NCBI RefSeq assembly: GCF_024662215.1 | Contig: NZ_CP096115.1 | Coordinates: 868,001 to 932,000 of the forward strand | Length of the DNA: 64,000 nt | Direction: 5' to 3' | From: Methanoplanus endosymbiosus | GTDB taxonomy: Archaea; Halobacteriota; Methanomicrobia; Methanomicrobiales; Methanomicrobiaceae | Shown here: in pieces, positions 34,601 through 42,830 of the stretch | Layout: every line of letters begins with the position of its first letter | Position numbering within the stretch: the first letter of the stretch is position 1 | Position numbers and translations under genes: made by a program | Notes under the pieces: generated by a model | What the model saw: only the letters and a program-made list of their open reading frames with translations | What the model was told of the DNA's origin: nothing | Database searches by the model: none

Positions 34601-34716
34601 AGATTCTGGCTACAACCGGAATTACTATCCGGGAAAATGGTATCTGTGGTGAGGGTGCACGCTTTGAGATTAGAGTTCCAAAGGGTTCATGGAGAACTGC
34701 CGGCCCTGACAACTGA
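31693..34716 (+). CDS. response-receiver/multi-PAS sensor histidine kinase
   Basis: I start at the ATG at 31693 (MISVLYTDDEPALLELGKIF), the common beginning of methanogen proteins of this type; a TTG at 31600 would add 31 unrelated residues. Order: receiver domain (about 1-120, phosphorylatable Asp in VIVSDYQMPGMDG), several PAS/PAC domains (from about 140 to 800), a short coiled coil (near 390-430), a phosphoacceptor region with ITRHDLYNQVTAMMGYLEI, and a HATPase domain with NLIENSQRHG, IYSDNGNGIP and GLGLFFSKEIL. There is no membrane segment, so it is a cytoplasmic sensor, probably of redox state or small molecules. No separate response regulator gene is adjacent. Confidence 0.9.
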   Translation: MISVLYTDDEPALLELGKIFLERTGDFTVTTATGADEALHMLEKEKFDVIVSDYQMPGMDGIEFLAEVRNNYGNLPFILFTGKGREEVVIQAINSGADFYIQKGGEPRAQFAELSHKIKTAVSGRRAEEALCRSEEQSRDILSAMPDIVMVYREGIIVYANQMTLEVSGYSSEELIGSYIIKFIDPGYHKSIRKKMDMRNSGENTDDYEIELADKSGSLHHVIVRTAPMIFNGLPSTVVILTDITERKRMETALRESETLYRTIFENTGAGTIIIREDNIIEKASAVFSELSGYLLSEIEGKKSWTEFVAPEDLEIMKIYHISRRKNPDTEKKTYEFRFLDRYGKIKDCINNVAIIPGTGMSVASVVDISYKKEAETELKNNNEELNASYEQIKAAEEELKAQYATLAESEGIIRLSEERLLMAQEIGHTGCWEYNINSGKIWASDEALRIFGISDRGEELPTEEIESCIPEWGKNHKALFDLISEGKKYDTEFYIHPADGSAPRYIHSVAKKIEGHNNSPTRILGIIQDITEHKNAKEALRLKNYAVESSMDGIGIADLSGIMTYANPAFISIMGYDDLSEVIGLHYQNFPFNTEEGQEIFNELKEHGRWSGEVMGRKKNKTPVVLDFSINMINNSEGIPVAMMCTFSDITKSKLAEEALKKSENRYRSIFDNANDEIIIHQMAPDHHPGRITEVNRRAIKTLGYSRDELLNMTIEEISHPHTTEECNQINNIILRDNRAIFPATQFTKDGRKIPVEVSTNYYEYESSPECVAVIRDLSERITAQETLSRAHNQLKLISGITRHDLYNQVTAMMGYLEIMKLGENDISNGEYIEKLDASLRRIYSIVEKTKYYGEIGINEPLWQNCHISADRAVKELSPENAVIRNDISTNTEILADTLLFRVFYNLIENSQRHGGDITTIRFSTEESGDDCLIIYSDNGNGIPTAEKEKIFEKSYGKNTGLGLFFSKEILATTGITIRENGICGEGARFEIRVPKGSWRTAGPDN

Positions 34717-34763
34717 CAGTTCCGGACGAATACAGATAAAACCCGGACATAAACCCCGGATTG

Positions 34764-35777
34764 TCACTGCCAGTGGATTTTTGTCTTTGAATCACCACAC
34801 CTGAGCAGTGAATCAGATATTTCCGGAAGATTATTTTTTGCCCACTGCTCCAGAGACCGAAACAGTTCAGTACTGAAAAAATCATTCCTGTCATAGAGAT
34901 TTCTAAAAAGCCTCTCTAAGTCTCTTAACAGAACCTTTTTGCCGTCCATCTGCGGATAATTTACGTTTATGTCAGCAAGCAGGGCACACATAAGGTCATG
35001 GCCACGGCACAGCTGCATCGGATGATTAAAGTAATCCGGATTTTTATCCTTCTCCTCACTGAGTGCCTCCCTGAAAACCTCAGACTTTTCCACGTTCCTG
35101 CCGGAGATGAGAGCCAGAAGCTTATCCTCATCACATATGAGTGTGACAGGGTCTGTAAACTCCATAAAGAGGTTCTTCTTCTTGCAGTTGATATGCTTGA
35201 ATGTCATATTAAGACTGTATTTCTGGTTGACATAAAGCGAAAGCCCTATGAGCACCGAGCAACGGACAAGGGATGACAGAATGCTCTCCTTTCTGAGGCT
35301 GTCTATCATACTTCTCTGAAATTCACCGCCGGCTGAACGCTTCTTATAATATTCAAGGACTTTTCCGATGAGTTCATCAGATATAATCATCGTCTCGATG
35401 TCATGCGTATCTGTCATAAAGAGATTCTCCCTACCCTCTGTTCCGTCAGGGATGAAGAATGAAAAATCCCGGTCAACAATTCCTATAACTGAACTGCCTG
35501 TCCCTTCCTTAAGTGTGGCAGAGAGATCATCAAGGATTTTAATGACATTATCCTTTGAATTTGCAAACCTGATCTCAGATATTTCTCCGTTAAAGAACCG
35601 GGAATAGAACTCATAGTCGCCCGGCCCTTCGGTGAGGATGAAAACCCTGGATTTAAGGCCGGGATAATTCTTCTCCATCTTCATGATGGTCCCGCCAATC
35701 TCTTCAGGGTCTGCCCATATATCCTCAAGCCTGTAACTGTCTCCGTATCTGCCAGGCCGTCTTCTGCCTTTAATCAT
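34764..35777 (-). CDS. DUF4435 TOPRIM-like protein, AriB-like subunit of a PARIS-like system
   Basis: A 337-residue protein with the TOPRIM-like core of DUF4435: FILTEGPGDYEFYSRFF (conserved Glu), GIVDRDFSFF (Asp pair), then DTHDIETMIISDEL. The C-terminal half is helical and contains a CKKKNLFMEF segment. Its start lies inside the end of the ATPase gene (overlap of 8 bases), so the two are translationally coupled. In PARIS anti-phage systems the AAA ATPase AriA holds the DUF4435 effector AriB until a viral trigger frees it to cut tRNA. The gene pair here has the same two families and order. Confidence 0.8.
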   Translation of the reverse strand: MIKGRRRPGRYGDSYRLEDIWADPEEIGGTIMKMEKNYPGLKSRVFILTEGPGDYEFYSRFFNGEISEIRFANSKDNVIKILDDLSATLKEGTGSSVIGIVDRDFSFFIPDGTEGRENLFMTDTHDIETMIISDELIGKVLEYYKKRSAGGEFQRSMIDSLRKESILSSLVRCSVLIGLSLYVNQKYSLNMTFKHINCKKKNLFMEFTDPVTLICDEDKLLALISGRNVEKSEVFREALSEEKDKNPDYFNHPMQLCRGHDLMCALLADINVNYPQMDGKKVLLRDLERLFRNLYDRNDFFSTELFRSLEQWAKNNLPEISDSLLRCGDSKTKIHWQ

Positions 35778-37515
35778 TCACTATTTGCCCCTCTGAGAGA
35801 TCGACTGTATAGTCCCAGTTGGTATGAATAAGCTGGGGAGAATGGGTTGCAATGATGAACTCGGAACCTGTGATGTCTGTGATCTTTTTTATGTAATCGA
35901 GGTACTGCCTCTGCCAGACGATGTGAAGTGAGATCTCCGGTTCGTCAATTAAGACGAGTGTACCGGGGTCTGTGAAAAATATCAGGTCATAGTACATCAC
36001 AAGCTGGTTCTGCTCTCCGGAAGAGAGCTTCTCAGGCTTTATCTGCTCACTGTCGCCGAACATGAAGTAAAAGCCCTTGTCTGCCCTGATTTCAAACGAG
36101 AGGTTTAGGAATAGGGCGTTTATTATTTTTATCAGCAGGTCGATCTTCTTTTCAAGGTCGCTGAATATGAGGTACTTCTTCTCAGTGTCTTCGATGTACA
36201 GTGTCAGTGCGGCCAGAATTCCGGTCTCGTCCTTTATCTCATCTTCATCTATCTCAAATATCTCTCCTTTTGCCGGTTCGTGAGAAAGAAATCCGAGTTT
36301 TTTCAGCTTCTTCTGCTCCGCCCGGATCTTTGATAAGCTCTGAATGATACCCTCTGCCGGTGGCGGGAATCCTTCTGCCAGTTTATAACAGAGTTTCAGG
36401 TACCTTGTGGGGTATGTGGCATCGAGCTGCTGTGTGCTGGCGGCGTAATCGTTTAGCATCGCCTGAATGCGTTTTTTTATGTCATCCGAATGGTTGAGTA
36501 TTGTCAGTTCATATGTTCTCTTTGCTCCGGGAATGTGGCTGGTTAAGAGATCGTCCTCGCTTCTGTCCCCTAATTCCATGTTCTGCCAGAGTCTCTGGGC
36601 TGATATGAATTTTACAGGAATCGGCGGTATTATCCGGGAGAGTTCCCATGAGGTCTCATCTTTGCTGTAGTTGTCCGGATTTACGGTGTATTCAAGTCTT
36701 TTTTTGTTATATTCTGTGCTGAAATGTAAGGACCACAATTCTCCGGAGGGGAGTTTTCTCCCCTTTGGCCTCTCCTGACTTTTCTCTATTGTCAGGGTTC
36801 TTCGCTCTGTTGAATTCTCTTCTTCTGTGTAAAAGCCAATCTCCGCTGATTTGAATGGAATATCCCTCATCTCTTTTATGTTTCCGACAAATACGGCCCG
36901 AAGGAGCCTGAGGATTGTCGTCTTTCCGTACCCGTTTGGTGCTGTGACTATGGAGATGTGTTCGCCGTTCTCAAGCGGAATTTTATGGTTGAATGTTGAG
37001 AAGAGGCCTTTGATATCTATGTATTCCAGTTTTATCCGGTTAAACCGTAAGGGGGAGTCCCTTGTTATGGCATCTATGAGCCGGCCGAGCATGGCTTCGG
37101 TATTCTCTGCATCCAGAAGCGGGTATTCCACCCATTTGTCCGAGAAGAGTTCTGATACGACTGCTATGTATTCGGAATGGAGCTTTCTGCTTCCGAGAAA
37201 CACGACTCTTTCGTAGTTTAAGAGTCCGTCTGATTCTGCGTTTATCTCTATTGTGTCATATTCAAGGCCGGATTCTGCAAAGGTTTTTACACTGTAGTCC
37301 GGAATCTCTTCGTGCGGGAGGAGAAATCCAAAGCGTGGCGAGAGTATGACATAGTCTTCCTCATAGAAGTTTTCACAGTATTCCCGGCATCTTTCGGCAA
37401 GTCTGCCGGTATATGCATCTTTTGCCCTGACGTGCCGGTTTTTGTCGAGGTTTGTATCCCAGTCCCAGATCTTTTCCTCCCCTGCCGGGATAATTACCAG
37501 GGTCTTTAGTGCCAT
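35770..37515 (-). CDS. ABC-type AAA ATPase with N-terminal DUF6884-like domain, AriA-like
   Basis: A 581-residue protein. Residues 1-150 form a domain with LVIIPAGEEKIWD, AKDAYTGRLAERCREYCENF, DYVILSPRFGFLLPHEEIPD and VVFLGSRKLHSEYI, which resembles DUF6884. Residues 160-575 are an ABC-type ATPase: Walker A TAPNGYGKTT (191-200), signature LSSGEQNQ, Walker B LVLIDEPEISLH and the switch His in ATHSPQLI. It belongs to the AAA_15/AAA_21 group used by PARIS, Gabija and OLD proteins. The gene overlaps the DUF4435 gene that follows. The added N-terminal domain is not part of the standard AriA as I know it and may sense or modify something different. Confidence 0.8.
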   Translation of the reverse strand: MALKTLVIIPAGEEKIWDWDTNLDKNRHVRAKDAYTGRLAERCREYCENFYEEDYVILSPRFGFLLPHEEIPDYSVKTFAESGLEYDTIEINAESDGLLNYERVVFLGSRKLHSEYIAVVSELFSDKWVEYPLLDAENTEAMLGRLIDAITRDSPLRFNRIKLEYIDIKGLFSTFNHKIPLENGEHISIVTAPNGYGKTTILRLLRAVFVGNIKEMRDIPFKSAEIGFYTEEENSTERRTLTIEKSQERPKGRKLPSGELWSLHFSTEYNKKRLEYTVNPDNYSKDETSWELSRIIPPIPVKFISAQRLWQNMELGDRSEDDLLTSHIPGAKRTYELTILNHSDDIKKRIQAMLNDYAASTQQLDATYPTRYLKLCYKLAEGFPPPAEGIIQSLSKIRAEQKKLKKLGFLSHEPAKGEIFEIDEDEIKDETGILAALTLYIEDTEKKYLIFSDLEKKIDLLIKIINALFLNLSFEIRADKGFYFMFGDSEQIKPEKLSSGEQNQLVMYYDLIFFTDPGTLVLIDEPEISLHIVWQRQYLDYIKKITDITGSEFIIATHSPQLIHTNWDYTVDLSEGQIVND

Positions 37516-37768
37516 TCTGTTTAATTATGAGCCGGACTGCAAATTAATGTAGCGAATGAGTGTTATGACAGGGATTTTTGACTCCCGGAAATCCAAATAA
37601 CGGTCATAATTAACAGGCACAGTCAGGCCGTTTCAGTCACTGTGTATTTTTCATAGTAAAGGACGGAAAGGAAGCAACTGCTGTTACATATCCGGATCTC
37701 ACCGGGAGATGGATTGTTACCCGGACAGAAGTTGAATCTCAGGATTTAAAAATTTAGCGTAAATCCCC

Positions 37769-38353
37769 TTGGTCTTTAGCCCGGAGGTAGTTCACTTGTT
37801 GCAAAGATGGATGGGCCGGTATTTTATGGCAGTTATCAGTGTAACAACTGACAATGCCACAACTGAACATGATTTTGTCGGTGCTGTGTATGCTGCTGAT
37901 GAAAACGTGGTATATGCAATTGGTTATGACGGAGAAGGATGTTTCGGAAAGATAGAGATCTCCGGCGGGGAATTTATCCGGAACTGGATTGATAAGGATA
38001 GTGCCTCTTATGATGTTCATATGAGAGAAGGTGCTGACGATCTGAAATATTCTTTACCACAATTAACTGATATTTCCGGAGATTATCAGGACCGGTATTG
38101 TACTATGGTTTCCGCAGATGGGTTTGAAAAAGACGATTCCGATTATTTCTGGTCGCTTTCTCAGAAAATTTCCGGCAGTTACATAATTTCATCCAATGAT
38201 ACAGAGACAGGTTTTCTTCAGCAGTACCCGGACGGTTCAGTCTTTTTCATGGACGAGGGCTTTTATTACAATGGCTGGATAAAAAACGGAGTGATCTGCT
38301 CTTTTGTGGCAGATGAGGAAAGTGCTGAGATGTATATCTCACCCCGGATTTAG
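37769..38353 (+). CDS. hypothetical protein (about 175-194 aa)
   Basis: A protein of mostly beta strands with acidic loops, for example DFVGAVYAADENVVYAIGYD and GSYIISSNDTETGFLQQYPD. The first candidate start is TTG at 37769; ATGs at 37811 and 37826 give shorter products (the latter MAVISVTTDNATTEHDF). No signal peptide or membrane helix is clear. It sits between the PARIS-like pair and the YgjP-type gene and is transcribed opposite to both. Function not recognised. Confidence 0.55.
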   Translation: MVFSPEVVHLLQRWMGRYFMAVISVTTDNATTEHDFVGAVYAADENVVYAIGYDGEGCFGKIEISGGEFIRNWIDKDSASYDVHMREGADDLKYSLPQLTDISGDYQDRYCTMVSADGFEKDDSDYFWSLSQKISGSYIISSNDTETGFLQQYPDGSVFFMDEGFYYNGWIKNGVICSFVADEESAEMYISPRI

Positions 38354-38389
38354 GCCAGGCATCTGAAAATACCCCTGTTTTCCTGATTT

Positions 38390-40906
38390 TCAGTGCTCTT
38401 TTAACAGCTCAATTCTGTAATTTTTCATCTCTTCTTTTCTCATATCCGATTCAGGCATTGCTTCCCTTAAAGTACTGTAAAAGCGCTTACTATGGTTTGG
38501 ATGGTGGTAGTGGCAGAGTTCATGGGCAACGATATATTCAGTCAGATGACCTGAGACCATAGCAAGCCTTTCATTGAATTTAACGAGATTAATTCCCGGT
38601 TTGCACTGTCCCCAGAAACTTTTGGAGTAGCAGATCTCTATATCCGGAACTGATATTCCAAAGATTTTTGAATATTTTGGCAGGTATTTTCTCACCTCCT
38701 GTCTCGTTAAATCCTGCATATATTCTGTAACTTCCTGTTCTATGCAGTAATTCTCATCAATGGCATCCTTTGGGATGGTGACAGTCAGATAACCTTTTTT
38801 CAGTTCCGGTTTTCTCATCTTATGTGATTTTACCGCCCGGATCTTTACTTTCTTCCCTTTAATATAGAACGGTGCTCCGTTATAGAACCCGATTCTCTTT
38901 GCAGTCTTTCTCTCTTCATTACTGATTGTTTTGTGAATGAAGGCAGCATTGTCCGTCACCATCTTTTCAACATCTTCCGGTGCTGCACTGAAGGGCACTA
39001 TCACCTCGACTGTATCATCCTCAAGTATTTTTATGCTGAATTTTTTGGCTCTCTTTGAGTATTTTACTGTGTAACTGTAGGTTTCGCCATTGTATGTTAT
39101 GGTGTGGTCAGTTCTGCTGTCAACTCCGGCCTTCTCAACAAGGGGGTAATTTTCTGCAATCCACTGCCGGTTGTATTTTAAAACGGAATATATCTCTTTT
39201 TCTTCTGCACCAAAGGGGGCGGTGACAATGAGCTTTGGCCCGTTTCTAATCTTAATTCTTACCTTCCTGAAACGGCTGCCATACTCTACTGTGAAGGGAA
39301 TGTCTCTGCCGGAAACTCTGAAAGTCCCTTCACAGGTTCCAGGCTCATAAGATGGCATTTCCACCTTTGGTTCCGGAATATTACCCAGATTTCCGGCTGT
39401 AAATGCCTTCAGTCTCCCGATTTTTTCGTGGATTTCAGGAGCACTCTCACTTACAATTCTCTCAACTTCCTGCACATCTGCATGAAGGGGGGCTGAAACT
39501 TCAATTATTCCGCCCTCTTTTATATTGATTCTTATGTTTTTTGACCTCTTTAGGTACCTGACTGTATAACTGTATATCTCACCGTTATATGTCAGGGTGT
39601 GCTCACTCCGGCCATTTACTCCGGCCTTCTCCACAAGCTGGTAGTTGTCATAGATCCACTCAGCGTTCATCTCCAGTGTACCGCTGATGAAATCCCTGCC
39701 CACACCCGAAGGGACGTTGACAACAAGTTTTGGACCTTCTTTTATCTCAACGCCGGCGCTTCTCAGCCGGCTGTTATATTTAACTATGTAAGGTATTTCC
39801 CTGCCGGAAACTTTGAAAAGTCCTTCGTGAAGTTTCCGGAAATCAATGTCCTCATCCGGATTTTTCCCTGAGCCTCTAAGGTGTTCATGAATATTGGAGA
39901 TATGGTCCAGAACCGCAGCCTCAATATCATCGGTTTTTGTATACCTTGGGGAGGTAACTTCGATTATGCCGCCTTTTAGTGTTTTGAACTCAAATCCTTT
40001 AACCTTCCTGCTGTATCTGACTGTATAACTGTAGGTGACACCATCATACTCAATGCAGCCATCTGTTCTGCTCTCAATTCCGGCATATTTTAAAAGGATA
40101 AATTTTTCACTGATCCAGTCTTTGTTTGCTTTCAAAAAACCGGTTATATCCTCCTCTATCACTCCGGCCGGTGCAGTAATGAGAATTTCCGGTCCTTTTT
40201 TAATCTCTATTCCAATATTTTTGTGCCCGGTCCCGCATCTGACAGTGACCTGGATCTCAGCGTCTGCTATATGGATTGTTCCGCTGCTAAAGAGAGAGCT
40301 GTCTGCTCCATCATAATTATCCGGCATCATTTTAGCATTTTCCTTTCTCTTCTCTTCTTTTGCATCGTTAAGCCTTTCATCTATGGTCTTTAGTGTGTAT
40401 CTCTCAAATATTTCGTTCAGTCTCATTTCGGCAGGATTTGGATCAGAACTATCATTATGAGATCTTTGGGAGTTATTCTCTTTATCTCCCTTTTCCGGTT
40501 CTGCCACGTTTCCAAATGAGAATAAGCCCTTCTGCTCGCTCTTAACGAAGGCCGGGTTTTTAATCTTCTCACCCGCAATTATGAGTTCTGCATCCTCTGC
40601 ACTGACCGGCACTTTATGCCATGAATCAGATAAACTCATCCCCGGCACCGGATTTTTGCCAAATACACGGCTTAATCTGGTAAATCCCCTTTGCAGACTT
40701 TTAAGAGAATTAATTGTGAGGAGATTTGATTTTATCATGGGCGTTAAAGCCATAAGCAGTATGCGTATCTCCTCTTCGTTAAATTTTGGCGGAGAGAATA
40801 CCAGTACTTTGTTTTCACCTCTGAATTCAATCCCTATTTCATCTCTTCCTTCGATATACTCTGTTTTATACATGAAGGAAAGACCGTTGTACCGGCATCT
40901 GCCCAT
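38390..40906 (-). CDS. YgjP-type metallopeptidase with expanded N-terminal beta repeats (838 aa)
   Basis: The C-terminal 230 residues are a YgjP/DUF45 zinc metallopeptidase: KYLPKYSKIFGISVPDIEIC, SFWGQCKPGINLVKFNERL and HELCHYHHPNHSKRFYSTL with the HExxH zinc site. YgjP proteins are normally about 230-250 residues. Here about 470 residues of repeats precede it: three alternating pairs, type A (VEIKEGPKLVVNVPSG) and type B (YSYTVRYLKRSKNIRINIKE), starting near residues 215, 285, 360, 435, 525 and 600, then a seventh copy near 690 that belongs to the peptidase itself. The first 200 residues are unrecognised and partly charged. YgjP genes often sit near type I restriction loci, which fits this defence-like neighbourhood. 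Confidence 0.8.
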   Translation of the reverse strand: MGRCRYNGLSFMYKTEYIEGRDEIGIEFRGENKVLVFSPPKFNEEEIRILLMALTPMIKSNLLTINSLKSLQRGFTRLSRVFGKNPVPGMSLSDSWHKVPVSAEDAELIIAGEKIKNPAFVKSEQKGLFSFGNVAEPEKGDKENNSQRSHNDSSDPNPAEMRLNEIFERYTLKTIDERLNDAKEEKRKENAKMMPDNYDGADSSLFSSGTIHIADAEIQVTVRCGTGHKNIGIEIKKGPEILITAPAGVIEEDITGFLKANKDWISEKFILLKYAGIESRTDGCIEYDGVTYSYTVRYSRKVKGFEFKTLKGGIIEVTSPRYTKTDDIEAAVLDHISNIHEHLRGSGKNPDEDIDFRKLHEGLFKVSGREIPYIVKYNSRLRSAGVEIKEGPKLVVNVPSGVGRDFISGTLEMNAEWIYDNYQLVEKAGVNGRSEHTLTYNGEIYSYTVRYLKRSKNIRINIKEGGIIEVSAPLHADVQEVERIVSESAPEIHEKIGRLKAFTAGNLGNIPEPKVEMPSYEPGTCEGTFRVSGRDIPFTVEYGSRFRKVRIKIRNGPKLIVTAPFGAEEKEIYSVLKYNRQWIAENYPLVEKAGVDSRTDHTITYNGETYSYTVKYSKRAKKFSIKILEDDTVEVIVPFSAAPEDVEKMVTDNAAFIHKTISNEERKTAKRIGFYNGAPFYIKGKKVKIRAVKSHKMRKPELKKGYLTVTIPKDAIDENYCIEQEVTEYMQDLTRQEVRKYLPKYSKIFGISVPDIEICYSKSFWGQCKPGINLVKFNERLAMVSGHLTEYIVAHELCHYHHPNHSKRFYSTLREAMPESDMRKEEMKNYRIELLKEH

Positions 40907-41016
40907 TATTATTTATTTTATTTCTAAAGAGAAAAGAGGTTTTTGTTTTTGCAGTTTATCTATTATGTCCCTGCCGGATAAGTGGTACAGATGTTTTAAC
41001 CCGGAATATTTAGTGA

Positions 41017-42390
41017 TTACATATCATCAAGGTCAAAGACTAAGTAGCCATCCTTACGCAAAGACTCTTTATCGTGGACTTTTTTCGCAAAGAGTGCAAA
41101 ATGCTCCTTTCTGGTTTCATTGTTCCATTTCACATATTCTGACTTTCTTTCAAGGTCTTTTATCACTTTAACGGCATCTTTTTTATCAAGTGTTTTCCAC
41201 TTACATTCACCAAATAAGACCTCTTTTGTCTCCTGACTGACCACAACGATGTCTATTTCCTCTTCTTTATACCACCAGCGGTTAACATCCGAAAAGTAAA
41301 AAGGCATGAGGATCTCCTTTGTTTTGATCTGCTCTATTACAAAGTTTTCAAATTCTTTTCCATAATATGAATTAATCTGAAAAGAAATCCGGGAGTAAAC
41401 CTCATCCACAAGTCCGATTTCAAGGTCAGAAAGATTTGGATAAACAAATCTGAACCAGAACCTGAAATACTGGTCGTTGATTTCATAGATTCCGCCCTTT
41501 CTTTTTCCAAGTGGCAATATATGCTCAATGAAATGAAGATTCTGAAGCACTGAAAGATATTTTGAGAGATTTCCCTTCTCTATTCCGGTGACTGAAGATA
41601 TTTCGCCCTGCTTATTATAGCCCAGTGAGAGATATTTAAGAATCAGGGTATAGACCTTTGGTTCCCTAAACTCCTCCCTTAGTAAAAACAGGGGTTCATT
41701 ATAAAGAACCTCACCCTTCTTCAGTATTTTTTCCCTGATGTTTTCTTCAACGGTTAAGGAATTGTCCAGTTTCCGGAGATAAAAAGGAACTCCGCCACAT
41801 ATGGCACGGAACCTGAACAGGTCTGCCTTATCATGGGCACTGAAAAAATGTTTCATATGCTTAAACTGCATTGGAGATACTTTCCACTCGCCTGTACGCC
41901 TGCCATAAAGGGGACTTTTGTAGCCCAGAACTTCAGTCTCCATCATTCCCATTGAAGAACCGCATATTATCAGGGATATGTTACTGCCTGCAAGAATTTC
42001 ATCGCAGAGCTTCTGGAATACTGATACAATCCCACGGTTTAACTCTATCAGGTATGGAAATTCATCAACTGCTATTATTGCCTTTCTGTTTCCCATTTCA
42101 TCTCTGAGATATCTGAAGAGATCATAAAAGTTTGAGGGGTCTAAATTCCGGAAGTAATCTTTTCCGGTTAAAAGAGCAAATTTCTCCTTCATCTCCTTTA
42201 TGTTCTCTGCAATGCTGTCATTGGTACAGAGAATGTATACGCCTTCTTTGTCTTCAATGAACTTTTTTATAAGCTCAGTCTTTCCAATCCTCCTTTTACC
42301 ATAGATGACGATGACCTGGGATGAATCTTCTGCATATTTCCCGTTTAAAAAATCAAGTTCCCTCTCTCTGTTGATGAATGATTGTATCAC
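41017..42390 (-). CDS. archaeal AAA ATPase with DUF234 nuclease-like domain
   Basis: A 457-residue protein: start FINRERELDFLNGKYAEDSS, Walker A YGKRRIGKTELIKKF (about 30-44), Walker B AIIAVDEFPYLIE, the sensor LIICGSSMGMMETEVLG, a winged helix (QGEISSVTGIEKGNLSKYLS) and a C-terminal DUF234 domain with the restriction-fold residues EEEIDIVVVSQETKEVLFGE then CKWK. Proteins of this type abound in archaea and are suspected of defence or mobile-element functions. It is intact and stands alone. Confidence 0.85.
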   Translation of the reverse strand: MIQSFINRERELDFLNGKYAEDSSQVIVIYGKRRIGKTELIKKFIEDKEGVYILCTNDSIAENIKEMKEKFALLTGKDYFRNLDPSNFYDLFRYLRDEMGNRKAIIAVDEFPYLIELNRGIVSVFQKLCDEILAGSNISLIICGSSMGMMETEVLGYKSPLYGRRTGEWKVSPMQFKHMKHFFSAHDKADLFRFRAICGGVPFYLRKLDNSLTVEENIREKILKKGEVLYNEPLFLLREEFREPKVYTLILKYLSLGYNKQGEISSVTGIEKGNLSKYLSVLQNLHFIEHILPLGKRKGGIYEINDQYFRFWFRFVYPNLSDLEIGLVDEVYSRISFQINSYYGKEFENFVIEQIKTKEILMPFYFSDVNRWWYKEEEIDIVVVSQETKEVLFGECKWKTLDKKDAVKVIKDLERKSEYVKWNNETRKEHFALFAKKVHDKESLRKDGYLVFDLDDM

Positions 42391-42609
42391 AAGTATAATA
42401 CTTTACCTACAACTATTTAATGTTTTTAGACGGATTAAGGCACTATTCTTTACTGCCCCTCTTTAATTAATGTATCGTAGATGTACAAATTTTCTTCTTT
42501 CAAAGTCCTTTATACAGAAATAAAGACAAGATCGTAGAAATGAATCAGTATGGATCAAAAACCAATGACCACACAGGATCACTTTTGGTGACCTTTTACA
42601 AGAATCAAA

Positions 42610-42774
42610 ATGAAACCTGAAATTGTTCCGGAAGAAGAAGAGGACGGCACATATTCTGTTCACTGTCCTGCCCTGAAGGGATGCCATTCACAGGGAAACA
42701 CAAAAAAAGAGGCCATCCGGAATATCCGTGAGGCTATTGAACTTTACCTTAAAGCAGTGAATAAAAGAACCTGA
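42610..42774 (+). CDS. short HicB-like protein (54 aa), near copy of 3552-3722
   Basis: The product reads MKPEIVPEEEEDGTYSVHCP, ALKGCHSQGNTKKEAIRNIR and EAIELYLKAVNKRT. DNA identity with 3552-3722 is high over the whole frame. An in-frame TGA just before the ATG fixes the start. There is no HicA partner. Copies of the same orphan gene lie near both AlbA-domain genes (here and at 4679-5216), so the two loci share a common ancestor segment. Confidence 0.65.
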   Translation: MKPEIVPEEEEDGTYSVHCPALKGCHSQGNTKKEAIRNIREAIELYLKAVNKRT

Positions 42775-42830
42775 AAAAACTGAAGAGAGTCAAACTACTA
42801 ATAAACCGGCATTAACACACTCAATATTCC

